Under the pieces are notes generated by a model that saw nothing but the letters and a program-made list of their open reading frames with translations, made no database searches and had not been told where the DNA came from. A stretch of 64,000 nucleotides of DNA, taken from contig NZ_JNXE01000030.1 in the NCBI RefSeq assembly GCF_000716605.1, forward strand, positions 65,261-129,260, read 5' to 3'. Of this stretch, positions 34,772-41,658 are shown in pieces. Position 1 is the first letter of the stretch; each line of letters starts with the position of its first letter. Source of the stretch: Streptomyces sp. NRRL F-525. Lineage in GTDB: Bacteria; Actinomycetota; Actinomycetes; Streptomycetales; Streptomycetaceae. The translations under genes were made by a program, and so were the position numbers.

Positions 34772-34777
34772 CTTCGG

Positions 34778-34850
34778 TCTTCCGTAGCTCAATTGGCAGA
34801 GCAGCCGGCTGTTAACCGGCAGGTTACTGGTTCGAGTCCAGTCGGGAGAG
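34778..34850 (+). tRNA. tRNA-Asn (GTT), copy 2
   Basis: A 73-nt cloverleaf six bases after copy 1. The 58-nt body is identical to copy 1, but the acceptor stem is TCTTCCG with CGGGAGA, which keeps seven pairs including one T-G wobble. The pair is followed by a strong terminator. Confidence 0.96.
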
Positions 34851-34871
34851 CGCAGTGAGGAAGCAGTGATG

Positions 34872-34894
34872 AGGACCCCGTTGGGGTCCTTTTT
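34872..34894 (+). terminator. Intrinsic terminator of the tRNA-Asn pair
   Basis: Stem AGGACCCC / GGGGTCCT with loop GTT followed by TTTTT. One of the best T-run terminators in the window. Confidence 0.95.
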
Positions 34895-35028
34895 CATGTC
34901 CCCCGGAACCGCTCGCGGCAGGCCGCAGTCCTCATGGTCGTGCGAAGTCGACCATCCGAAGCAGGAGATCGTATGAGCGGCTATGCTGCGGCAGACGGCG
35001 CGTACAAATGTGCGCGACGCGCCGTAAT

Positions 35029-35102
35029 GGGGCGGTAGCTCAGCCGGTTAGAGCAGCGGACTCATAATCCGTCGGCCGTGGGTTCGAGTCCCACCCGCCC
35101 CA
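35029..35102 (+). tRNA. tRNA with CAT anticodon (Met elongator or Ile2); integration site
   Basis: A 74-nt cloverleaf: acceptor GGGGCGG with CCGCCCC, D arm GCTC/GAGC, anticodon stem GCGGA/TCCGT around CTCATAA (anticodon CAT), T arm GTGGG-TTCGAGT-CCCAC, discriminator A. The acceptor begins with G, so it is not the initiator. CAT could be elongator Met or lysidine-modified Ile2; the sequence alone does not settle it. Its 3' end from 35081 is repeated at 41334-41362, so it is the attachment site of the element downstream and remains intact. Confidence 0.93.
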
Positions 35103-35109
35103 CCTTCGC
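35081..35109 (+). repeat. attL-type direct repeat (29 bp) in tRNA 3' end
   Basis: The 29 bases from GGTTCGAGTCC in the T arm through the acceptor stem to CCACCTTCGC are exactly repeated at 41334-41362. The copy that keeps the full tRNA is the left attachment site of a tyrosine-recombinase element. Confidence 0.92.
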
Positions 35110-35165
35110 TACGCGGGCAGAAACCTTCTGACCTGCGAGAACGTGGTTTTCCTAGGGTGTGTGGC

Positions 35166-35202
35166 GTGCAGCGAACGCTGCGCGTGGTGCAGCGAATCCT
35201 GC
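35166..35202 (+). repeat. Left arm-type sites (GTGCAGCGAAnnCTGC)
   Basis: GTGCAGCGAACGCTGC (35166-35181) and GTGCAGCGAATCCTGC (35187-35202) lie 57-93 bp inside attL. The first is repeated near attR (41214-41231). The 451 bp from the tRNA to the integrase remnant holds these sites and no convincing gene. Confidence 0.6.
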
Positions 35203-35553
35203 TTCGTGTACGGGCAAGAAGATGCTTGCGTGGCTGTGACCTGCGGGTTTTCCCTCGGTGTGGTGTGGGAGTGTCGTGGCGCGGTCCCACGGCTGGTGAG
35301 TGACTTGTCACCAACTGGGGCAGTCGCTGTGGTGCTGGAACTTGGCGTCGGGCGAATGGCGCTCGGTGGATGCCTTGCGGGATCGTAGGTTCCTACCGTA
35401 TCGAGAAGGTCCCGTACGGCGGGCCGGGGCTGGAGCCGATCCTTACAGAGGGCCCGCACCCCGACGCACGGAGTCAGCGGCCGAAGGAAGAGTAGGTTCT
35501 TGTGCCTGTCCCCACACGGCTGGGGCACCTGCATCCGGTGGCGGCCGCGCTCA

Positions 35554-36259
35554 ATGACCCCACCCCGGCCCAAGCGCTTCCGGCCCCTCACGGCGGCTGA
35601 GGCCTGTCAGTTCCTCGACGCTGCCCGGGCCGACCGGCTCCACGCGTTGTACGAACTCGCCGTGCGCACCAGCCTCCGCAAAGGCGAACTCCTCGGCCTT
35701 CACTGGGAAGATCTCGACCTCAACAGCGGCACCGCCACCATCCGCCACTCCCTCCAGCGCACCCGCACCAGCGGCCTCACCCACCTACCCACCAAGACCC
35801 GCGCGTCCGAACGCCGTATCGCCCTTCCCGCCGAGTGTCTCCACTCCCTCAAGGGGCACAACGAGCGACAGGACAAGGAGCGAGAGACCGCAGGGGCAAC
35901 CTGGAGAGAGCGGCCTCGTCTTCACCACACCGACCGGACGGCCCCTCGACCCGGCCAACCTCACCCGCCGCTTCCGCACCTTCCTCGACCGAGCCGGGCT
36001 CCGACGCATCCGCTTCCACGACCTCCGCCACTCGACGGCGACGCTACTCCTGGAACAGGGCGTCGACCTCGTCGTGATCAAGGAGCTGTTGGGTCACGCC
36101 CACATCGGCGTCATCGCCACCGTCTACGCCCACGTCCGGCTCCGCCTCCAACGCGACGCCATCGACCTTCTTGGTAACGCGCTCCGCAACCCCGCTGAGA
36201 TCTCCGGCAAGCCCGACGACAGTGACGAACCACCCCTCCTCGGAGCCGCCGTCCGCTGA
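35554..36259 (+). pseudogene. Tyrosine integrase, N-terminally truncated and frameshifted
   Basis: Only the catalytic half of a phage-type integrase remains. Frame 1 gives RPLTAAEACQFLDAARADR and RTSLRKGELLGLHWEDLDL (catalytic Arg), to about 35905. A shift in the GAGAGAG run (35903-35912) moves the reading to the frame giving GLVFTTPTGRPLDP, FHDLRHSTATLLLEQGVDL (His-x-x-Arg) and LLGHAHIGVIATVYAHV (His and nucleophile Tyr), ending at TGA 36257-36259. All catalytic residues are present across the two frames, but the N-terminal core-binding and arm-binding domains are not recognisable. It lies just inside attL, as expected for an element integrated in a tRNA gene, and is probably inactive. Confidence 0.85.
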
Positions 36260-36292
36260 CGTTGCCGTCAACTACTGCCGTCAACCACCCCA

Positions 36293-36325
36293 GAAGCCCC
36301 GCCAGGACATACCTGACGGGGCTTC
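36293..36325 (+). terminator. Hairpin after the integrase remnant
   Basis: GAAGCCCCGCCAGG pairs with CCTGACGGGGCTTC (one mismatch, loop ACATA) and is followed by AACTTTGCTGTT. It separates the integrase remnant from the convergent immunity-type gene. Confidence 0.8.
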
Positions 36326-36375
36326 AACTTTGCTGTTGCTATCCAGCGCGAGGGTTGCAGGATCAGGCAGTGAGG

Positions 36376-36882
36376 CTACACCTCACCCTCCAGCCAACGT
36401 TCGAATGGTGCGACCTCCGACAGCTCGGAATTGATCGCCTTCAGCCCTCCAGCAAAGTCCCGGGACAATTTTGAGAGCATCGCGACTAGCTCACTCTGCG
36501 CAATACTCTCGCGCTCCGGGTCTGGAACCCAATTGGTTCGCGAATCACAGTGAATCATCACGAGATCTCCGCTTGGGCGGAAGGTCAAAGTCCTCTCGAT
36601 GCCTTGCGAGTAAAGATCCACCTCGACTTCGCGGCGTTCACGCACACTCGCCAGAAGCGACGGGAGTTGCTCCATGAAGGCAGACAAGTCATACGCGACA
36701 TCGAGCGGCCACTCATTATTCCCGAAGCCGCCAATGCGGAATATTCCGCCTCCGGCATCGGAGAGGGCGCTACACGCCTCCATGACGAGAGTTTCATACT
36801 CTCCACCCGGCTCCATACTCGCTGAATCAGGAGTTGGAGCACCTGACGGCACGGCCAGATTGAACGACACAGAGAAGCTCAT
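36376..36882 (-). CDS. Putative immunity protein for the HINT-toxin module
   Basis: A 168-residue acidic, soluble protein (SFSVSFNLAVPSGAPTPDSA, WPLDVAYDLSAFMEQLPSLL, WVPDPERESIAQSELVAMLS) with no signal peptide and no domain I recognise. It starts 12 bp after the toxin-module stop, and the AGGAGG ribosome site overlaps that stop region. Its size, acidity and position directly downstream of a toxin C-terminus are those of immunity proteins in polymorphic toxin systems. The function is inferred from context only. GC is lower than in core genes here, which fits an acquired cassette. Confidence 0.6.
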   Translation of the reverse strand: MSFSVSFNLAVPSGAPTPDSASMEPGGEYETLVMEACSALSDAGGGIFRIGGFGNNEWPLDVAYDLSAFMEQLPSLLASVRERREVEVDLYSQGIERTLTFRPSGDLVMIHCDSRTNWVPDPERESIAQSELVAMLSKLSRDFAGGLKAINSELSEVAPFERWLEGEV

Positions 36883-36894
36883 CTCTCCAGCCTC

Positions 36895-37795
36895 CTAGTT
36901 CGGGCCAATGATCGGAAATCCCGTCTTGTGCAGACCATTTGGACTTGGTACGACGGTAGCTGCGCGCGCCTGGACAATGCTCCCATCCGGCATGATCACC
37001 TGCCCCATTCCCTCCGGGATCTGCACCGACCTAGGACCGGCCCCTTCGACATGGAGCCCCTTGAGGAAATCTGCAGCAGCGTCGTTGTCCAACCATTGAC
37101 CTTGCTGGTTCCCAGTGCTGCGAGCATGATCAGTCAGAGCCTTCGTGTTCTTCGCCCCAGCGCCATGAGTCTTGAATGTGTGACCCCACGTTTTCACGCT
37201 GTTAGACGCCCAGTTCACACACCCATTGCTGTTGGGAACCAGGACCGGCGTCTGACCAGCGAGTACATAGTACGTGTGGATGTCGGCCACGGTGAGGTTG
37301 TAAACAGTGGCTGGCTGGGTCCATTGGTCGACGTTGGTGATTTGGATGACGGCGCGGGCGGAAGTGCTGAGTCGTTCGCCGTCGATGAGCTGGGCTGCGT
37401 TGACCCAGTCGCCGAGTTCGGGTACCCAGAAGGGATGTCCGGCTGTGGCGGTGACCGAGGCTGTCTTCTTTTGCCGTCGACTTCGATGGAAAGGGTGATT
37501 CTGACCAGGTTCTTCAGACCGTTGCCGATGATCTCGGCAGTTACCGTTTTGACTTCGGTTCGGCCGGTTTTGGGGTCCGTGGTGAGGACCTTGTCCCTGG
37601 TCTTCACGTCCTCGATGGGCTTGGTCGTGCCGTCCGCCATCAGGACCTGGGTGCCGGGAATGAAGCTGTTGCAGGGCCTTTCGGCTCCAGCAGCCCCGCC
37701 CAGATAGGCCAGCGCGGTCGTACTGATGACCTCGCCGAAGAATTTTCCACGGGCGACGGCCGCGGCTTTGTCGCTGGCTCCGCACTTGCCGTCTC
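36895..37795 (-). pseudogene. Polymorphic toxin C-terminal module with HINT domain, truncated and frameshifted
   Basis: No start and no N-terminal delivery region are present. The recognisable frame begins just after a TGA near 37796 (KFFGEVISTTALAYLGGAAG), enters the pretoxin HINT domain at CNSFIPGTQVLMADG (catalytic-type Cys) and continues TKPIEDVKTRDKVL. At about 37462-37473, in an A-rich run, the frame changes, and the second frame continues TASVTATAGHPFWVPEL (HINT His), YNLTVADIHTYYVLAGQTPV and VPNSNGC. A toxin domain of about 100 residues follows (WGHTFKTHGAGAKNTKALTD, QWLDNDAAADFLKGLHVEG) whose family I cannot name. HINT domains release toxin tips by self-cleavage. The immunity-like gene follows after 12 bp. 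Confidence 0.75.
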
Positions 37796-37808
37796 AGGCT
37801 CCGCCACG

Positions 37809-38495
37809 GTGGCCACCGCCGTCGCAGCGCCCAACATCGCCTTCGCCGTGCAGAACGGTGATGGCGGCGGAGGAGGCGACGACGGGGGTGGGTCCGACGG
37901 CTCGTCCTCCGAGGGTTCGGACCGGGACAGGGATGCGCAGTCTCTGCGGCAGGAACACAAAGGCGAGGACGGTGAGCCGCAGCTCACCCTGGACAATGCC
38001 TACCGCGCGTTGGACGGCGCTCCGGAGGGGACTCGTGCCCGGGTGATGCCCAAGGAGAACGAGCTATCGAGCAAGCCAGGAGCCAAGGGGAAAGACAAGG
38101 TCAAGAACGCTGACCTCGAATATCTCGACCAGCAGGGTGACATCGTCGGCTACGGCGAGGTCAAGACCATCGGAGAGGCCGACGAGGGGAAGTTCGACGG
38201 GCAACTTGACAGTGCCGTCAAGCAGTTGCGCTGGCGGCAGGACTGGAAAGGCGGCACGGAGGTCAACGAGATCTTCATCCAGGTCCCCGACCTGGCCGAT
38301 CCTCCGGAGGTCAAGAGCTGGGTCAAGAGCTACCGGAGTGCTCGCAGGGGCGGAGTGAAGTCGATCAGCGGGTACCGTCTGCGGGTCTTCAGCGAAAGCG
38401 GCAACAGTCTGGGGACCTTCGACCTGGGCGACAATGCCGACGAAGGCTATGTCGAGGACCACACCTACCATTCGCCGAACGGGTACTCCTACTGA
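37809..38495 (+). CDS. PD-(D/E)XK-like nuclease toxin module, 5'-truncated
   Basis: The open frame runs upstream of the GTG at 37809 with no better start, so the natural 5' end is probably lost. An Ala-rich segment (ATVATAVAAPNIAFAVQN) leads to a low-complexity Gly/Asp/Ser spacer. The C-terminal domain of about 150 residues has NADLEYLDQQGDIVGYGEVK, the D...(x)n...E-x-K arrangement of the restriction-endonuclease fold, then FDGQLDSAVKQLRWRQDW and VNEIFIQVPD. This matches nuclease tips of polymorphic toxins. It would cut DNA or RNA in a target cell. A probable immunity gene follows at 38595. It faces away from the HINT-toxin module. Confidence 0.65.
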   Translation: MATAVAAPNIAFAVQNGDGGGGGDDGGGSDGSSSEGSDRDRDAQSLRQEHKGEDGEPQLTLDNAYRALDGAPEGTRARVMPKENELSSKPGAKGKDKVKNADLEYLDQQGDIVGYGEVKTIGEADEGKFDGQLDSAVKQLRWRQDWKGGTEVNEIFIQVPDLADPPEVKSWVKSYRSARRGGVKSISGYRLRVFSESGNSLGTFDLGDNADEGYVEDHTYHSPNGYSY

Positions 38496-38594
38496 ACCGC
38501 CCAGCGCTGAATGACCTCAGACCGTAATCCGGGGCGGGGCGGACGCGTACCGCGAGGGCGCGTCCGCCCCGCCACTGTCCGAAAGGCGCCTTTC

Positions 38595-39272
38595 TTGTCC
38601 TCGATGCTTTACCAACTGCGCGAGTCCTTCCCTGACGCGCAGAATGCGCTGGCACGGGCGCGGGGGATCTCGCGCGAACTGGCCGACTGGACCTCCTGCC
38701 CCACGCCCCGAATGGAGCCGGTGACCACAGCCGAGCAATACGCCTACGCCCTCTCCGCCTTCGACACCGCCCGCATCTACGGGAACCAGGCAGAACCCGG
38801 CGTCGGACCCTGCCTGGACGAACTGCGGCGCCGCACCGTCGTCACGTTCGACAACGAAGAGCCGAACTCCTCGTTCGCCGGCTACGCGATACTCCGCCCC
38901 GACCTGATCGACCTCTGGCCGCTGCCCGAGAAGCTGACTCTCACTCTGGATTCGACCTCGCCCTTCGGCGATCCCTACAGCGAGCCTGACCCCGACTGCA
39001 CCGAGGAGGAACTGGATGACATGGTTTCCGTTCTCGGACCGCTGTCTCTGAACGTGGACTGGGACTGCGGCTGGCGCGGACTGTCCGAGTCCAAGGACTG
39101 CGGTGTGCAACTCTGCCTGAACAGTGTCTGGACGCGGCAGATCGCCGTGCCGTCGCCCGGCGAGTTCGGCGTCTGGATTTCCCTCGGCAACCGCATCGCC
39201 TGGACGACCGAAGGCGAGAACTGGCGCCGCGACTGCGGACTTTCGCTGGGCGAACCCCAGCAAGGCTGGTGA
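38595..39272 (+). CDS. Putative immunity protein for the nuclease toxin module
   Basis: A protein of 225 residues from a TTG with GAAAGG at 8 bp; ATG 38604 is the alternative, and an upstream in-frame ATG at 38511 has no ribosome site. It is acidic and soluble (YSEPDPDCTEEELDDMVSVL, WDCGWRGLSESKDCGVQLC) without signal peptide or known motif. Its place about 100 bp after the nuclease module suggests immunity. The lone functional link is position. It is followed by a truncated transposase. Confidence 0.55.
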   Translation: MSSMLYQLRESFPDAQNALARARGISRELADWTSCPTPRMEPVTTAEQYAYALSAFDTARIYGNQAEPGVGPCLDELRRRTVVTFDNEEPNSSFAGYAILRPDLIDLWPLPEKLTLTLDSTSPFGDPYSEPDPDCTEEELDDMVSVLGPLSLNVDWDCGWRGLSESKDCGVQLCLNSVWTRQIAVPSPGEFGVWISLGNRIAWTTEGENWRRDCGLSLGEPQQGW

Positions 39273-39325
39273 CTCGGACGCTCGGAGCCCTACGCCCCGG
39301 TGGAGGCGAGCCCTCGGTTGACGCA

Positions 39326-39888
39326 GCCGGCTGGTTTCCCTTGATCACCGCGTTGTAGTGCAGTGTGTGGAAGGTGACCACGGTGCCGGCCAGGTCGAGG
39401 GGTTGAAGCAGCGGGCGGAAGGCGGCCGTGCGGAAGGCGGCCGTCTCGTTGGTCTTGGCCCCCACCGCCCGCTGGGCCGGGGTGACGGCTGACAGCAGGT
39501 GCCGGTGCCCGGAGCCGGACAGCGCCTTGCCGTCCACCGCGATCGCCGGCAGCCGCAGTGGGGCCGGTGGTGGCGACGTCGGCGTGGTTGCGTTCGGCCA
39601 GGTAGGCGCCGATCACGGCGTCCAGGACATTGCCGTCGAGGGCAGCCAGGTTCCGGGTGAGGGTGGCATGGGACGGGGCGCGGCGACGTCCGGGCAGATG
39701 GTGCCGGATGCCGAGCTGTTCTAGCACGGTGGTGGCACGTTGTCCCCATTCGGTGATCTCGGTGACGGTCCGGGCGCCGGAGACGACTGCGCAGGCACAG
39801 ATCAGCAGCAGGCCGATCAGCGGACACCACCGCCCGCGACGCGACCACGGGTCGGGTACGCGCTGGAGTTGAGCCCCTGCAGGCGGCC
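39326..39888 (-). pseudogene. ISAs1-like transposase remnant
   Basis: Two frames together resemble ISAs1-family transposases. The first reads RGRWCPLIGLLLICACAVVS, ARTVTEITEWGQRATTVLEQ and ATLTRNLAALDGNVLDAVIG. After a shift near 39540 the second reads AVDGKALSGSGHRHLLSAVT, VGAKTNETAAF and VIKGNQP. The segment between the DDE aspartate region and VIKGNQP is shortened (VVTFHTLHYNAVIKGNQP), and everything after it is missing. It cannot encode an active enzyme and marks a deletion or insertion inside the island. Confidence 0.7.
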
Positions 39889-40196
39889 GGTGCCGTGAGG
39901 GCGGAGGGGGCCCGGTTTCACGAGGACGGCAGGGATCGGGAAGGATGGAACGGCAGGCGCGGGACCTCGATGTGATCAACTGGCGTAAACACCCTGATGA
40001 TCACCGGTCCCGTGCCTGTGCTGTTGCCGCGTCAACTCCCGCCTCACGAGGACGATCTACGCGATCCTGGAACTTGCAACCACCCTGCGTTCCTTTGGCT
40101 TGTACTGAAACGCGTTGCTGTTCGTGTCCGGGGCACGTCATGCTTGCTTCCAGCGTGAAGCGCTGGATCACACGATTGACACGGCTGGAGTGGCCC

Positions 40197-41009
40197 ATGA
40201 CAGCGGGTGGGCCGTCGGACGCAGATGTACCGAGACGGCACCGAGCCAACCTTGAGGCGTTCGTACTGCGCGCTCGCCGAGTGGAGGCGCACTCCCTCGC
40301 GGCCGACTGGGACGCTCTGGTCACTCTCGCTGGGGCGCCCTATTCGGTGACCGTCCAGGACGACGGTGAGGCGACTTTTCGGCAGGACTTTCCGGCTGAA
40401 GAGCTGGTCGAATCGGCTGCTGCGAGGGTCAGGCCCCTCCTGCTGGAGACTGACGCCTGTTCATACCTCAAGGCTCTGGCAGGCATGGGGTACTTCTGCC
40501 GGTCCTTGCCGGACGAGTCGATCTGGGTGAGGGAAGCCCGGACTGAGTGGAGAGGGAGGACTGGGTCCACCACCACGCGTGAGAGTGGCTACCAGGTCAT
40601 GATCGGCAACGCTGGCACTGGTCAGGTCGCAGGTCTGGACGACCAGACGTTGGCGATGGCATGGATCTACGGTGATGTCGTTCACCACGACGTGGAACGG
40701 CTCAGGGAGACTGACCCATTCGGCCTGTCCGAACGGTTCCGCGCCGCAGTGCCCCTGGTCGCCTGGGTGATGATCAGCGCGATCGAACTGCTCAACTATG
40801 TCCGGGCTCTGCAGTCCGCCGAAGTCCTCGCGCTCCAGCCTGAGCTGTTCGATCAAGAAGTCGTGCTGACCTCGACGTCGTGGGAACACACCGGACGGGT
40901 ATACAGTGCGCCGCTCGGAACGCCCGCTCCCGCCGATGCGCTGGCCCCCCTTGGTGAGGGATGGGCCCCGCTGGCGAGCGACATCGTCGTCCAGCTAGCG
41001 GACGAGTGA
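40197..41009 (+). CDS. Hypothetical protein in the integrated element
   Basis: A 270-residue protein from ATG 40197 with GGAG six bases upstream; the frame is open further 5' but without a start signal. It is soluble, with no signal peptide, and moderately acidic. One hydrophobic stretch (RAAVPLVAWVMISAIELLNY, residues about 185-204) could be a buried helix. I recognise no family. As the last gene before attR, it is accessory cargo; a defence role is possible but nothing in the sequence shows it. Confidence 0.65.
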   Translation: MTAGGPSDADVPRRHRANLEAFVLRARRVEAHSLAADWDALVTLAGAPYSVTVQDDGEATFRQDFPAEELVESAAARVRPLLLETDACSYLKALAGMGYFCRSLPDESIWVREARTEWRGRTGSTTTRESGYQVMIGNAGTGQVAGLDDQTLAMAWIYGDVVHHDVERLRETDPFGLSERFRAAVPLVAWVMISAIELLNYVRALQSAEVLALQPELFDQEVVLTSTSWEHTGRVYSAPLGTPAPADALAPLGEGWAPLASDIVVQLADE

Positions 41010-41213
41010 CCTCCGTAGAGGTCTTGAGTCCTTGCTTGCCGGACAGCCCCGCCGGGCTGAAAAACTCACTGAAGGTGACCATGATTCCCGCCGCTCTGGT
41101 GGAGAGAAGCCGGCCGCACGATTCGATGCTCGCCTAAGCAGGAGCTGTCGTCGTGGGGAACCGTACGGTAGGTCTTGAAAGGCTGCTGGCCTTCACCTGA
41201 GTGTGGTGGGTTG

Positions 41214-41231
41214 GTGCAGCGAACGCTGCAC
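41214..41231 (+). repeat. Right arm-type palindrome
   Basis: GTGCAGCGAACGCTGCAC is an 18-bp palindrome (central AA/TT aside) 102 bp inside attR. Its first 16 bases equal the site at 35166-35181 inside attL, so both ends of the element share it, as expected for integrase or excisionase arm sites. Confidence 0.6.
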
Positions 41232-41333
41232 GACTCTCGATTGAGCCGGATCGAGCAGGGCTCAACGGGACCGAACCGAGGGTATAAATCGGGCACTTTG
41301 GCAAACCTGCAGGTGAGAAGCCTCACCCGGATA

Positions 41334-41362
41334 GGTTCGAGTCCCACCCGCCCCACCTTCGC
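41334..41362 (+). repeat. attR-type direct repeat (29 bp)
   Basis: An exact second copy of 35081-35109, that is, the tRNA T-arm/acceptor end without the rest of the tRNA. It marks the right border of a 6.25-kb integrated element. The 645 bp between the last island gene and the LamG gene hold this site, the right arm palindrome and a heptamer array; I see no gene in it. Confidence 0.92.
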
Positions 41363-41611
41363 CTCTCCCAGGAGAACCGTTTCCACCTGTGGAAACGTCG
41401 GAACGGGTGACGTCACTCGAACGTGGTGACAGCCGTTCGGCTGTTCAGACCAAGATCCAGTGGACGTGTAGTGGACGCGGGGCCGGATCAGGGGACTCAG
41501 GCTCATCAGGCTGCCTTCCGGCGCCTGTTGGGGGCCCTGCTCTCAGGTACCGGCGGTCGACCGGAGCAGGACGGTCCGCCAGAACCCGGGTTCCGGCGGA
41601 CCGTTGGGGAA

Positions 41612-41658
41612 ATCAGGGATCAGGGATCAGGGATCAGGGATCAGGGATCAGGGATCAG
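41612..41658 (+). repeat. Tandem heptamer ATCAGGG, 6.7 copies
   Basis: Six perfect ATCAGGG units followed by ATCAG. The array reaches the stop codon of the LamG gene: the TGA (complement of TCA 41655-41657) is itself part of the last unit. Length variation by slippage is likely. Confidence 0.95.

Noticed and set aside
35143..35388. Cys-rich 81-residue open frame between tRNA and integrase
   Set aside because: No ribosome site, overlaps the arm-type sites of the element, and its composition is unlike neighbouring genes.
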